A stretch of 64,000 nt of DNA from Arthrinium phaeospermum (Eukaryota > Ascomycota > Sordariomycetes > Amphisphaeriales > Apiosporaceae): the NCBI GenBank assembly GCA_006503535.1, contig QYRS01000006.1, forward strand, positions 1,612,001 through 1,676,000, written 5' to 3'. The notes below the pieces were generated by a model. It had not been told where the DNA came from, searched no databases, and was given only the letters and a program-made list of their open reading frames with translations. Of the stretch, positions 22,257 to 33,860 are shown in pieces; positions within the stretch are counted from its first letter, which is position 1; the number at the start of each line of letters is the position of its first letter. Position numbers and translations under genes: made by a program.

Positions 22257-25200
22257 CTTTCTCTCTTCTTGAATAGGGTTCAGGCAGAATGATCATGCAA
22301 TTGAAGCTGACTTCATGCGACAGTGGAGATGATTGCTCACATCATCACCCGCTACCGAGAGTTCGAGGGCCTTTACTTGCAAGGGGCCAAGTCGGAGCTG
22401 GAGCTGATGCTGGAGGGCACTTTGACGCGTCTCTATGGCGAAGTCCTAACTCACCTGGCTCGAGCAGTGAAACTGTTCCAGGAGAGCTCTACAAGTATTA
22501 ATGAGTGTGATGCTCTTTCTCAAGATAGGGGCTAATCAATTCGGAACAGTCCGGTCACTCAAGAGTCTCTTTCGCGTGGCAAGCCCCGAGCAAATGCACA
22601 AAATCCAATTGCAGGATGAGGAAGCCCAGAAGCTTGCCAGGCTGTTGGATGCAGGCAACATTCAGATGATCAAGACCTTGGTTATACGACAGTCTCAAGA
22701 TACCATCGCGTCCGCTGCCGAATCTGTCTCTGAGGAGAAATATGACAGAATACTGGAATGGATCTCTGCTCTGTCATATTATAGCCATCACCGTTTCATT
22801 GCAGATTCACGACCGCCGGGGCAGGAGAGTGGTTGCTTGCCCACCAGGATTATACTGACTGGCAGTCTTCAAGCTCGCCTGCTCTGCTTCTACTCCACGG
22901 CATCATCGGCTCGGGCAAATCGACGCTCTGTTCTTTAGTGGTGGACTCCTGGCTGTCTAATTTAGGCAACGGTGCATCACTCACCTCTTTGGCGTACTTC
23001 TACTGCGGGGATCCCGATTTCGATAACGCGCATCCTTCATCCGACGATGTAATGAGGACCATTGTCGGTCAGCTCGCTCTCGACAGACTAAAACCACAAA
23101 GGTTTGCAGGCTGCCTCGTGTCCGAATATGAGCGCCAGTCAGCAAGGGCGAGCGTTAACAAGCTGGATATTCCCAAATTGAGGACCCGGGGGTGTGTGCA
23201 GCTTATTCTAGAGCTAGCCGAGCAGCAAGAACTGGCCATTATCATCGACGCCATCGACAGCCTCGAGGAGACTGAGCGTCATATCCTCATTGCTGCACTT
23301 AGGGAGATACTCGCTAAAGCGGACAATGTCGTCAAGATCTTCGTCACGAGCAGAACTAATGGCCGGACCATGGCGGCCATTGCGCCAACCAAGGAGATTC
23401 GGATCACCAGCGACGAGACGGCGCCAGACATGAGCCTATTCGTGAACCAGATGGTGGACACCGTAGTAGCAAACGGCTTGCTCTTGGGTCGGGATCTGCC
23501 GCCTGACTTGCGAAGATTATTGGTCCGGACACTCATTGACGGCGCCGGAGAAATGTGAGTCTATTCCATCGATTCTCAAGGCTTCCATGCTAAGATGATC
23601 TAGGTTCCTCTGGGCTAAACTGCAAGTTGACCGACTTTGCCGAGAAAATCACAAGGACGATGTCGTAGCAGCGCTGCAAGCGAAGCTTCCGGAAACCCTG
23701 GAGCAGCTGTATCAGGAGACTTTGGAATACATCTTCAACAGCGGCACAAAATCCCGCGAGATCGCTGTCAATGTCTTTTCCTGGATACTCTATATGAGGG
23801 AATCATTGACGCCAACCGCTCTCCTGGCTGTACTATCCACGGCTGAAGAAGGATCGACTCTACAGCCGGCGCAGATTATAACTATATGCGCCAGTTTGGT
23901 CCTTCTGGATACGAAACGCGACGCCGTATGCTTTGTGCACCAATCAGTGCGCGAGTTCCTGGTGGGTCAGGAGCAGTTCGCACCCGAAGCAGCCAATCGT
24001 CTGCTAGCTTCTGCTTGTATCGAAACTGCTGCTCGGGGTTTGCCGTCAACCGAGACATTTGGGCCACCTAGCAATGACTTTGGCGTATATGCAGCCATGT
24101 ACTGGCCCGTCCACACAAAGCTGGCTGGAGGCCTGGATAATAGTCACTCCATCCTTGAAAGAATAACATCATTCATCTTTGACGAGGACTTCGACACCAC
24201 GTTGGCCTTTGAGTCGTGGCTTCGAGCGATACGGAAAATCGGTCCAAGCCTCACCAGGGACCATGTCATGAAAGCTGAACTGGATGCCATTGCCGAGAGC
24301 GATACAGGGTATATGTTCTTGATCAGTGTCTTTGGGTTGGACGGTTTGCTCAACACGGTCTTGGAAAGAATTGAAGGGATCGACTTGAACGAACGAAATG
24401 AACTCGGGCAAACACCCGTCTACCTTGCAGCTGGTGCAGGTCACCCAAGGACCGTCTCCGTGCTCGTGGATCGTGGGGCCGAGATCAACATTGCAGGTGC
24501 TGGGAAACACGGCAGTCCGCTACACGCGGCCTGCTTCAATGGCCACATGGGAGTGGTGGAAACCCTCTTGAGGCTGGGGGCGAGTGTGGCTTCCGGTGGC
24601 ATCTACGAGGATGCCCTACAGGCGGCTTTCCTGGGCGATCAAGAAGAAGTGGCACTTCGTCTCATCGAACATGGCGGTGCGGTCGCAACCGAAGAGGCCT
24701 ACGAGAAGTCCTTGGAGGGGGCTGCTCGCTCAGGGTTCGTACGGGTTGTTGAACGGCTGCAGAGCCCGCAGGATGCGCCCTTGAACAAAACCAAAAGCAA
24801 GCCCGACAAGCTGAGGAAGAAGATACGAAAGGCGATAGAAGGCGGCGCGCTCAACGTTCTCCGGCAGTTCCTGGACACACAGGTCCACAGTGATGATGTT
24901 CTTCCTCCCGACTCGGTCTATCTGGCAACTCTATACACGCATCGGTACATGGTCGAATTCTTCCTGGAACAAGGCGCGAGTATCGAAGCCGAAGGTGCCT
25001 TGGGGACACCGTTGAGAACAGCCTCCCTACTTAACTCTGAATCTCTCGTTCGGTTCCTCGTAAACAGAGGTGCGAACGTCAACGCCTGCGGGCAGTATGG
25101 GGATGCTCTCCAAGCTGCTGCAGCAAAGGGCCACAGCTCCGTGGTGAGGCTTCTCATTGATGAAGGCGCCGGCGTCAACCGACAGACAGGGTATTACGGA

Positions 25201-28200
25201 ACAGCCCTGCAGGCAGCAGCCTACCACGGCCACGAGGAGACTGTGGACATTCTCCTGAGCGCCGGTGCATATGTCCACAACAAGGGTCTTTCAGAAGACG
25301 CTTTCCATGCGGCGGCAGAGGGAGGGCATCAGAATATCATAATGTTGATGTTACAAAAAGGATATAACTTCCGCCTCCCACCTCCTGAACGCGCGTGCAG
25401 CAAGTCAACTCCTCCGCCGTCTCCTCCGCCATACAAATCACTCTTAAGGGATGCATCCCCTGGGAGGAGGGTCCCACATCCATCTGAAGCGTCTAAAGCG
25501 GAGACCCGAAGCCCCCGTGGTGAAAAGCCGTTCCTCGATCTGTACACCATTTATGGTGTAGCGGAGGGTGAGTCCACGAGCTTTCACCAAGGGTCGAAGA
25601 ATGATTCAACCGCCAAAGAGACGTCTAGCTTCCGTGTACTGGAACGCAGAGATTATCCGGTCTGGACCGCCGCTTCAGCTGGTCATGGTGACACTGTCAG
25701 GCTACTCTTGGACCAACAGAACAGACTTGGTATTTCCGATGAAGAAGTCCTTGAGGCACTCACTGTTGCTGCTTCAAAGTGTCATCTTGACGTGACCAAA
25801 ACGATACTGGGCTTTGTAGCACAGCATCAGGTCATGGGCTGTATCAAGCGGGTTCTCGATGAGGGACGTCGCTCGTCGCAACCCCGAGTCGTGAGATGGG
25901 CCTTGACCATGGCTGCAGAGCATCTCTCTGCGTCTGAGGTTGAGGAATTGAGAAATGAACCGCAACTGGCTGTTATAAAGTACCGGGACCGCAGAGTCGA
26001 CAGAGAAGAACTGGTCTCGGACTTTGAAGAAGCGTGCAGTGCCGGTGATGATGCTCTTCTCGGTGCCATAATCGGGTCAGAACACTACAAAGCACTGTCG
26101 GAAGAAGACATCAACGAAGGGCTTCGTGCCAGCGTATTGAACGGACAGGGCATTGCCGTACAGATGATCCTCGAATCTGCCGTCCCTGAAAGCCGTCTTG
26201 AAATCTCGGTTCAGGACGCCTTCGTGGTAGCAGCGGCCCATGGCTTCAAAGACCTGTTGATTTCCATCCACACGTATTGTCCAACTCGTTTCCAACTCAT
26301 CGACGAAACTATCTCTAGGGCTCTTGTCTTCTCGAGCGAGCATGGCCATATTCAGGTTGTCCGTTACCTACTTCAAGAGTTGGAGGCAGATGTCAACAAA
26401 TGTGCGACTGTTACACAGCCGAGTCCTCGGAAGTCACGCATCGTACCCCTAGGGCATGTTTCAGTCGAGTCAACAATCATTTCTCCGCTTCAGGCAACAC
26501 TGCGAGGCTTTGCAAGGTCCAGTTCCGCCACCGCACGGGACACACATCCTGCCCTTTCTGAAGTCCTGTTGTTTCTTCTCCATAACGGCGCAAACCCCAA
26601 CGACTTGGGCGGTCAGGATATGTATCCAATACACTCCGCTGCCAAATGGTGTCCTCTGCATGTCGTCGAGTGCCTTTTATCCGCTGGTGCTGATGTCAAT
26701 ATATCGCGACATGGTCGTGAAACTGCTCTTTTCGCAGCGGCCGGGCGCGAGCTCTCAGCAGCACCTATGGTCGAGTTGCTTTTTGCAGCAGGCGCAATCA
26801 TCCCCAGAGAGCAGATGATCGAAACAGCTCTGATTGAGCAAGCATTGTGCTATTTCCAGCTCGAAATCTACAATAAGAGGTTTCCTTACATTCTTGACTA
26901 TCAAGCCGATGTCGCCAGGTACCACGACACTAAAGCCAAGTTCACCCCACGAAGGTCTCGCACTCCTCACGCTCAATCCCATGCACGCAGAAGCTTCAGC
27001 CACGCCGATGGCTATTTCTTAGAAGCCCCCTCTCTGGAGTATGTCTTCAAAGAGGGTTCCAGTGCCGTTCTGTTCGATCTCTTGTCCAGAATGCCCCACG
27101 CAACCACCACCGACCAAGGCTGGTCTCTGGTCCTGCAAATGGCTGCGGTCCTTGACAACCGCCCGTTTGTTGATCTCCTTGTCTCTCGTGGCGCAGACAT
27201 CAACGCTGTGGGAGACTACTACGGTACAGCCTTAGAAGGCGCATGTCGGTTTGGCCACACGGAGGTAGTTCAAAGGCTCTTGGACAACGGCGCCCAAGTG
27301 AACACTACTGGAGGACGTTGGCATACAGCATTGCAAGCTGCCCTCGCAGGTGACCACGAAGGTGTCGTACATCTACTGCTCAGCCACGGCGCCGACCTGA
27401 AAGTGCAAGGTCCGAACCAAGACAACACCCGTGACGAGTCCCCCTTACAGCTGGCTGCCTTATCCGGGAGCCTGGGAATCGTCAAGGCGCTGCTCGGAAA
27501 AGAGAAAAGCTTGATTCATGGCGATCCCGAGTCATTGTCACCCCTAGTATTGGCTGCCAAATCTGGGTTTGGGGAGATAACCAAAGAGCTGCTCGAGTCT
27601 GGGACACCAGTCAACATATGTGCGCCGAAGCGTCATAAGTCTTCACATGTGAAAGACGGAGAAGTAAGCCCACTGCATGCAGCTGTTTCGCATGGTCACT
27701 TGAGCGTGGTCAGGTTGCTGCTCGCCCACGGGGCCAACATGGAGTTGGATGTTGAGCAAGCGCCAAGGCCTCTCTGTCTCGCAGTAGCCAAAGGCCACGT
27801 TGGAGTCGTGATGGCTATGCTATCAGCTGGAGCCAAAACAGATGACGGCAAGGCTTTATACGCGGCTGTCCGACATGGTAACATCGAGGTCGCAAGGGAA
27901 CTCGTTACAGCTGGGTCGCCTGTATCATCGGAGGCTTTCAACCAGGCTTGCAATAATGGACGCCTTGAAATGGTCGAGGCGTTGATTGAGAGAGTCTTCG
28001 ATGGCGAAGAGCCTGGAACGGTTATAGCCAACGCTATTGCTATTCCGAACATCGACGATACCATCGTTTCTTTCCTGATTGAATACGCTCTGCCGACAAG
28101 GAAGGGGATTTCCCGAATCTGCGCAGAAGGATTGACACAATCATTCACAAAGCTGGCAGAAATGAAAAACATCAGGTTCGATCAGCCGGACGAGTATGGT

Positions 28201-29223
28201 GACTATCCATTGCAGATTGCAGCCGCAAATCTTCATCCCAAGATAGTCTCACTTCTGCTCTCACGGGGAGTACAAGCTGATTGCTGCGGCCCAAAGGGTG
28301 GAACACCACTGGAATTGGCATTGGAAGCTTGCGCAAGACCTCATCTGCGCATAATAGTCTTACGGGCCAGACGTGACATGTTACAGAAGCTTTGTCGACC
28401 CGCAACCCTAATGGGCCTTGACCTTGATAACTCCGAACAATTCCCCATAGTGGATTTCCCAAATGAATCCGTATCGCGTTGCGAGGAAATCGTGCAACTT
28501 CTTATTGCGCGGGGGGCGACGGTCATCAACAGCGACCGGCCTTTTGGCCCTCCCTTGCAACTCGCCTGTTATCTTGGAAGCAAATCCATGGTACAGATGC
28601 TAATAGGAAATGGAGCCGAGATCAATGAAGCTGGCGGTCTTTTCGAGAATGCTATCTTCGCTGCTGTACAAAGTGGCCGCGCTGATGTGGTAGCTCGGCT
28701 TCTCGAACGCGATCCCCAGACCAACCAAATACACTCGGAGTATGCCACCCCATTGCATCTAGCTTGTGCCTATGGGCACGCCGCTTGTGCGCGCAAGCTT
28801 TTGGAATACGGCGCCGATGCCACTGCTCTGGATGCCGATGGCCGAACACCGTTGACGTTGGCTCTGGACAATGATTCCCCGACAAGCACGCCTGAATTGG
28901 ACGAGGAGACGATGATAGAAATCCTCGCCAAAACAGCCAAAGACCTGCGAATCTGCGATGATGATCTGGTGGCGGCGGCAGGGCAGGACAGCGGGGGCGC
29001 CCGAGGTGACCTCCGCCACCTTCTGGAACGGGACACGGATATAGTCGTCTCGGAAGGCGTCATTTGCCGCGTTGTGGAAGATTCCTGTTTTCCAGACAAG
29101 GAAGTACTGGGTCTACTTGTGCGAAGAGCAGGTGGCATCGGGGTGACGGACAATATGCTCAAGGCTTGCCGAACTGAAAGTGTGCGGCAAGCGCTGCTCA
29201 AGCTCAGAGATGAGAAAAATTGA
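21742..29223 (+). CDS. Giant NACHT-ankyrin repeat protein (NLR-like STAND ATPase), apparent one-base frameshift
   Basis: Exons 21742..21864, 21922..22183, 22324..22494, 22550..23554, 23604..29223. Summed length is 7181, one short of a multiple of three; adding a base at the G4 run 22818-22821 gives 2393 aa. N-terminal ~230 residues resemble the fungal NACHT-associated N-terminal domain (LWDKAFNSL, HAALPWAAFRFLLQ, RYREFEGLYL). The NACHT ATPase follows: P-loop GIIGSGKST (~residue 304), Walker B-type LAIIIDAIDSL (~415) and FVTSRT sensor region. A winged-helix-like linker leads to about 30 degenerate ankyrin repeats (~785-2275). Family role: intracellular sensing and, in fungi, heterokaryon incompatibility or antagonist response; the ankyrin array would bind the ligand. 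Unlike high-identity NLR repeats, these are strongly diverged from each other. Confidence 0.82.
22216..22253 (+). repeat. Poly(T) tract of 38 nt in intron 2 of the NACHT-ankyrin gene
   Basis: Uninterrupted T38 within the 140-bp intron 22184-22323; the gene's other introns are 49-57 bp. It may be an expanded polypyrimidine tract or a relic poly(A/T) tail of an inserted retro-element. Exact length is unreliable in any assembly. Confidence 0.8.
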
Positions 29224-30774
29224 CATCCCTTACGAATCCCGCAGGAGCAGGATTTGAGGAATTCCTGAGGTGCACCGTGGACAGCTCTCGCTTCTTGCGA
29301 GTATCACTCAAGAGTCAGCTCGTTGGGTAGCGCTGAGGGTTTGCCCCGTCCTGATCGGAGGCTTTGATGGCAGGATCACTCTCGAATTAGAAACGACGAG
29401 GGCGAGTTGGTACTCTTCCAGTCATGAGATGGAGATCTTGGCGGCAATGTAGCGTATGATCATAGCTGGGAGAGTAACGTCTTCATAACACTCCCAAATT
29501 TGACCATCTTGCGAGGGCCGGTTGCTATGTGAGGCTGGCACAAACCCTTCTCAGCGTCACTGGTGGTGGTGGTGTGGGTGTCGTAGCCGGATCACATTAT
29601 GACAGATACCGCCAACCTTGCGGCTTGCGGGAGCCACAGCTTCCAAATTCCGGAGCTGTGTCGCCTGCGAACGTCATGCTGAGGATGGCTTGTCTTTCCG
29701 AAGGCCCTCCCGGGCAAGGACGCAGTATCTATAGAGGAGACATCGGGTTGCCAGTACATATTGCCCCATTGTGGAAGGAATGTACTCGTTCGTCAAGAAT
29801 GAAGAAGTTGTCTTCACCCCGGAAGGCCTGGGGTGCCACTCGCGCCATATGTGTCCAGAGTTCTTGGGCGGCGACTAGGTGACTTGGTCGGTGGCAGCCG
29901 TGGGAAAAGCCAATATGTGGGTCACCACCACCTCTTTGCTTCTCGATATTGGTCAGCACCCGGTATCGATGGCATGGTGTGGGACTTGCGGGTGGCTGAA
30001 AACGGTGTCCATGCTTGTGAGGCCCAGCCCGTCCTCTCCACCACCTTCAAGTGATGAGTGGGCATCAAGGTGCGCTGAAAGGCGTCTTGCACGACACGCC
30101 GGTTGTCGATATAAAATCAGAGCCGAGGTATCGCGGCGTCGACTAAGTAGTGCCTGGCAACCCCCCTCGTTCGTCGGTGAATGATCAATGGAAACTGTGG
30201 TGCTGGCTCAACAGAGTCACATCGTCGGTCTGGGAGCGCATGTACCGCGCCGAACTCGCGCATATACTCCATCCAGAGTTCTTGGTCGGGATAGGGTCAG
30301 GACACTGTCGAAGTGGGAAGGCTCGTTTCCAGAGCGTGGCTTGTTGAAAGCCGACGCGAACCGGCAGCCCGCCCGGGGTCATATTCTTAGACTCTGTGCA
30401 CGACAATTTGACGGCATTGGCGTCGTGCATCACGAGCGAAGTCTGACTTCGAGCAGCCAGTTGGGGAAAAGGCCGCCGTTGAATAACCACACGCTGGAGG
30501 CGGTTAGCTGGTTCGACTTCAGGGGACCAAGAGGGAGGAAACCTACCACACATCCAGACATCCTTGGCTCGCTCTCGCGGTCATGAAGCTTCATCGTGAA
30601 GTGCGACCACTACGCCAACCTCGGCGGCGATGTTACCCAAGAGCCATGGTTGGAGCTCAGGGCAAATAGCCGAGCTCGCTCGCTTCTCCACGGCCGTACA
30701 CGGATATGGAAACCGACGTCCTCATTGTCGCCCCGCCGAGCAGACACCCCACTCCCAGAATCTTTTCGCCTCGC
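29224..30774. other. Non-coding or decayed sequence after the NACHT-ankyrin gene
   Basis: No intact gene. On the minus strand two coding-like scraps share the segment QELW: one near 29870 (AAQELWTHMARVAPQAF) and one near 30280 (DQELWMEYMREFGAVHAL). They lie about 400 bp apart, as if derived from a duplicated module. Stops and frame changes surround both. Confidence 0.35.
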
Positions 30775-30950
30775 TTCTTCCTGTATATGTCTCTCCTCGT
30801 GTTTCTCCTATTCTATGTTCTTTAGGAATTCTTCTTTCCCCTTCTATATTCTTCTTCTCTTCGTTCTTTTTGTTCTTGTTTTTGTTGTCTTTTCTTTTTC
30901 TTTTTTTTCTCTTCTTTTTTCCTTTCTTTTTCTTTATTGATTTATTCCGT
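30775..30950 (+). promoter_or_regulatory. Long pyrimidine (CT/T) tract
   Basis: About 170 bp of almost pure C/T on the plus strand. In filamentous fungi such tracts are frequent just upstream of transcription starts, suggesting that a plus-strand gene once began, or begins, near 30960. Confidence 0.45.
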
Positions 30951-30961
30951 CTTGTTCACAT

Positions 30962-31755
30962 GCCTCCTCCTGGCTCCCCCTAATTGGCCCTTCACCGACC
31001 AATCCCTTGCCGCATCAGCCCATAAGCCCCAAAGGCACAACTGTCGTCACCTGTGCCTTCCCTTGCTCAACATGCTTCCAGTACACCTGCAAGCCCCCGT
31101 CGTCCAAGAAGCCGGCGTCCCAACACGTCCGTCATCATCATCGCTGTCATGGGCGTCATCCTTGTTGTGGAGAGTGGTACTGATTGTAGGTGGGTTTGAG
31201 CCATTCCCGCCTGGTTCAAAGAGTGTCCAGACCAGGAGGTCAACTCCGTCGCGCTTCACCCGCATACCTCGCAAGGCGTCGAAAACAGTGCCGTCGGTTC
31301 TCGTTGCTCGTAGTCTAATCCTTCCTTTCTCGATATGAAATTCCCTAACCTGCCGAGGTACAAGGACTGGCAGTGTCGAGCCCTGAGAAGGTCATCTCGT
31401 GTGCCACTTCTCTTGATAGCGGTTTTGATGTCGGCTCGAACATGGCGCGGTGGGCGAATGGCAGCACTCTTGGGTCCCCAGAGCAGTAGCGGAAGGCAAC
31501 GTGATTGCGATCGAGTATGTCGGCGACAGTGACGTGGGGATCGACATGGCGGTTGACTTTCTGGCGGCCCTTGTAGTTATCAGTCGCTCCAGTGTCGGGA
31601 CAAGCTGGGGCTGGAAATTGGGCAAGGATCGAACTTCGCGAGTGCCCAAAAGGAAACCAATCGGTCTGACAAATATCCCCCTTGATGGTGTGGTTGAGAA
31701 ACGGCGGCTGTATATGCCGCCGAGTAGCCAGCCGACCCGAGTCGGGGGCTGTTGA
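30962..31755 (+). pseudogene. Coding-like islands of a probable decayed membrane protein gene
   Basis: Consecutive islands in different plus-strand frames look protein-like but cannot be joined by plausible introns. They are: a Cys-rich stretch (TVVTCAFPCSTCFQYTCK) followed by a Ser/Lys/Pro linker; a one-frame-off hydrophobic segment (NTSVIIIAVMGVILVV) that would be a membrane helix; then AWFKECPDQEVNSVAL; then LDSGFDVGSNMARWANGSTL; then VAEGNVIAIEYVGDSDVGID with a hydrophobic tail. This order (Cys-rich ectodomain, linker, helix, tail) suggests a receptor-like or secreted anchored protein broken by several indels. No family identified. Confidence 0.3.
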
Positions 31756-32100
31756 TAAAGCCCCCTCTGAATGTGGGCAAGGCATCCGCGTTCTCATGGT
31801 CTACTAAAGTAGACACGACGAAGAATGCCTCGGGTCGGGCCTCCAATCCGGGTACTATAACAAGCGTGTCGCCGCGGCGACCCACGTCATCCACAGACCC
31901 AGGTCCGTGAGCGGCAGGAGCACCTTCAACCAGCCCCGAAGCACAGTTCCGGGCTGTAGGGAAATGGCCCGCGCCGGGCTCACCTTAGGGAGTTGCAAAT
32001 TGCTCCAGACTGCGAGACTAGCCATGAGGAAGACTGTTCCCGGGTATGTTGATATCTGATGAGAGTGTGTCTTGTTGGGATGAGAAGAAGATGTGGACGT
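31756..32100 (-). pseudogene. Minus-strand coding-like fragment with membrane segment
   Basis: From an ATG near 32023 the minus strand encodes a short protein-like stretch ending in LVLLPLTDLGLWMTWVAAAT-like hydrophobic sequence (KVLLPLTDLGLWMTWVAA), then a stop. The adjacent frame continues as IVPGLEARPEAFFVVSTL. A frameshift or missed intron would explain it. Family not recognised. Confidence 0.25.
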
Positions 32101-33207
32101 CTGACTAGATACTGAATAACGAGTATTGACGAGATGACTTGGTTGATGATCTTGGATGGCTGCCTGCTCTCTAAGTTGGATGGGAGATGGCAGGTCTTGT
32201 ACTTATCGTACCACGTTTATTCATCATTGAAGCTTCTCCGTGCTAGAGTTCCCGTATCAGTTTGAAGTCACCCACAAGGTTATCGAATTCAAACACAAGT
32301 ATGAAGTTTATGCATGCGATAGTCTCAACCGAATGTTTAAAAGCCGACATATCCTTAGGAGAAATGTTTCTCGTATTACCTTAACTCAAGCTCACCCCCT
32401 GGAGCACGTCTTTGGATGTGTCCAACCTCACAGCACCTGCGCAAGTGCGAAATGCAAAGTCTGACTGCACCATGCATGCCTAACGCACCCTCTCTAAGCG
32501 GTTTCATGCACGTCGTTACTCATCACCCAGGGGCAGAAAAAGAAGGCTGGTTCAAGACGACGCTATTGCCAGCTGCCGTCAAGGTTGAAACTCAACACCA
32601 GCTTCCGCCCGAAAAGCCAAGCCGACCAGCCCCGCCCGAACCCAGGCCTCGGCTCACCACCATCCCCGAAGTTTACTTCTTGCCGCCACAGCAATGCCAT
32701 GTTACCGATATTTGATCACTTCGTTGGTATCGTCGTAGAAAAAATTACTCTCGATATCTAGCTGCGTGTCCGAACCCTGATGCATGATGGGTGACACCAA
32801 GCTAGTAGTCGTTGTCGCACGTCCTCCCCCGACGAGGGCCTTGAACGAACAAGGCGCCACACCAACCTCATGATGGATATCGGGAGGCGGCTGGTCCGGC
32901 ACAATTACGGGAACATGTGCTTTCGCCGTTAGATGGCGGTGCTGCAGCATGGAAGCTTCTTTACGCCGCCTCCGTGTTCGAAGCGTTGCTTTGGAGTAAG
33001 CACTCGTATCATGCATGATTTGAGTCCAAACTCTCTTATCAATCCATAAAGCCACCTTGTTGGTTGGGATTTGACTGGATGATGGATTCTGCTTCACACC
33101 TCATACTATACTGAAACTTGGGCTCCTTTCTTCCTGCAGGCTTTCCTTCATACGTCTGACGTCTTCCAGGAGTGCTACAACAAAGCACCCGTGTTTGCCA
33201 AAGACCA
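32101..33207. other. Intergenic, no supportable feature
   Basis: Short ORFs on both strands lack recognisable composition or motifs. Possibly flanking sequence of the decayed genes on either side. Confidence 0.4.
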
Positions 33208-33855
33208 ACCCCTACGCCTCCGTCGTGAGCACCACCGCCTCCGGCCCCGGGTACCTCGGGCAACCCTTCCTTCGTCATGCCACAGTCCCAGCGCTACCTG
33301 CGGTGGTGGCGGCCGATGATCTGGGTCGGCTGGGCGTGCTTGTCCATCTGCTTCGTGACGCTCCTCCTCTACATTCTCGTCAGGATGTACGTGCGAGAGG
33401 GGGAGACTTACATCTCGACCGGGCACATGAAATCGGTTTAACGCCTCTCAATCCAACCCAGTAGGGTCGCTGCTACGCGTGAAAGGGCCTCGCCCTCCGG
33501 CTCCTTCGCCGCCACTTCGTCCTGACCACGGCAGCACGCCGTGGCGCGACGACGACCGTCCGTCGCTGCAGTCACCTGTCTCGCCTCGGCGGGGCCTGCT
33601 TCGCCACTGTTTACGGCTTCTTCAGCGCGAACTTCGCGGCCATCTGGATTTGCATGAGCAGCGCCGCCACGGCGCGCCCACCCCATGTCTTCAACCTGAA
33701 CAACTTCAGCAAGGGTGGGCTTGGGAGCGTGCTGGCCGGGCCCGTCACCGTCGATGGGTTTCTAGTCGGGAAGGAGGTCGAGGACTCTCCCACGACTAGC
33801 ACTCGAGGTCGCCATAGCCCAGCCTATCGCTGGGTCGTCATGTTCACTGGGTAAT
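33208..33855 (+). pseudogene. Putative membrane-protein fragment or unresolved small gene
   Basis: After a proline-rich lead-in, the frame through the ATG at 33277 encodes YLRWWRPMIWVGWACLSICF and further hydrophobic residues to ILVRMYVREGE, a convincing membrane helix flanked by basic residues; it stops at about 33441. A second plus-strand frame downstream (~33600-33855) encodes FATVYGFFSANFAAIWICM, then VFNLNNFSKGGLGSVLAG, also protein-like. No splice pair I tried joins the two without a stop. It may be a real gene with introns I misplace or a broken copy. A W-rich basic motif before a helix is seen in fungal DUF3433-type proteins (weak). Confidence 0.3.
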
Positions 33856-33860
33856 GCATG

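Noticed and set aside
22800..22830. Intron as the explanation of the NLR frame change (ATTGCAG resembles an acceptor at 22797-22803)
   Set aside because: The only donors that would restore frame give introns of about 12-35 nt or remove the conserved EWISALSYYSHH text; a one-base indel fits better.
30596..30983. Hydrophobic Phe/Leu-rich ORFs that look like membrane proteins
   Set aside because: They translate a T/C homopolymer-like tract; hydrophobicity is a composition artefact.
31440..31530. tRNA-like segment
   Set aside because: No consistent cloverleaf arms or T-loop consensus could be found.
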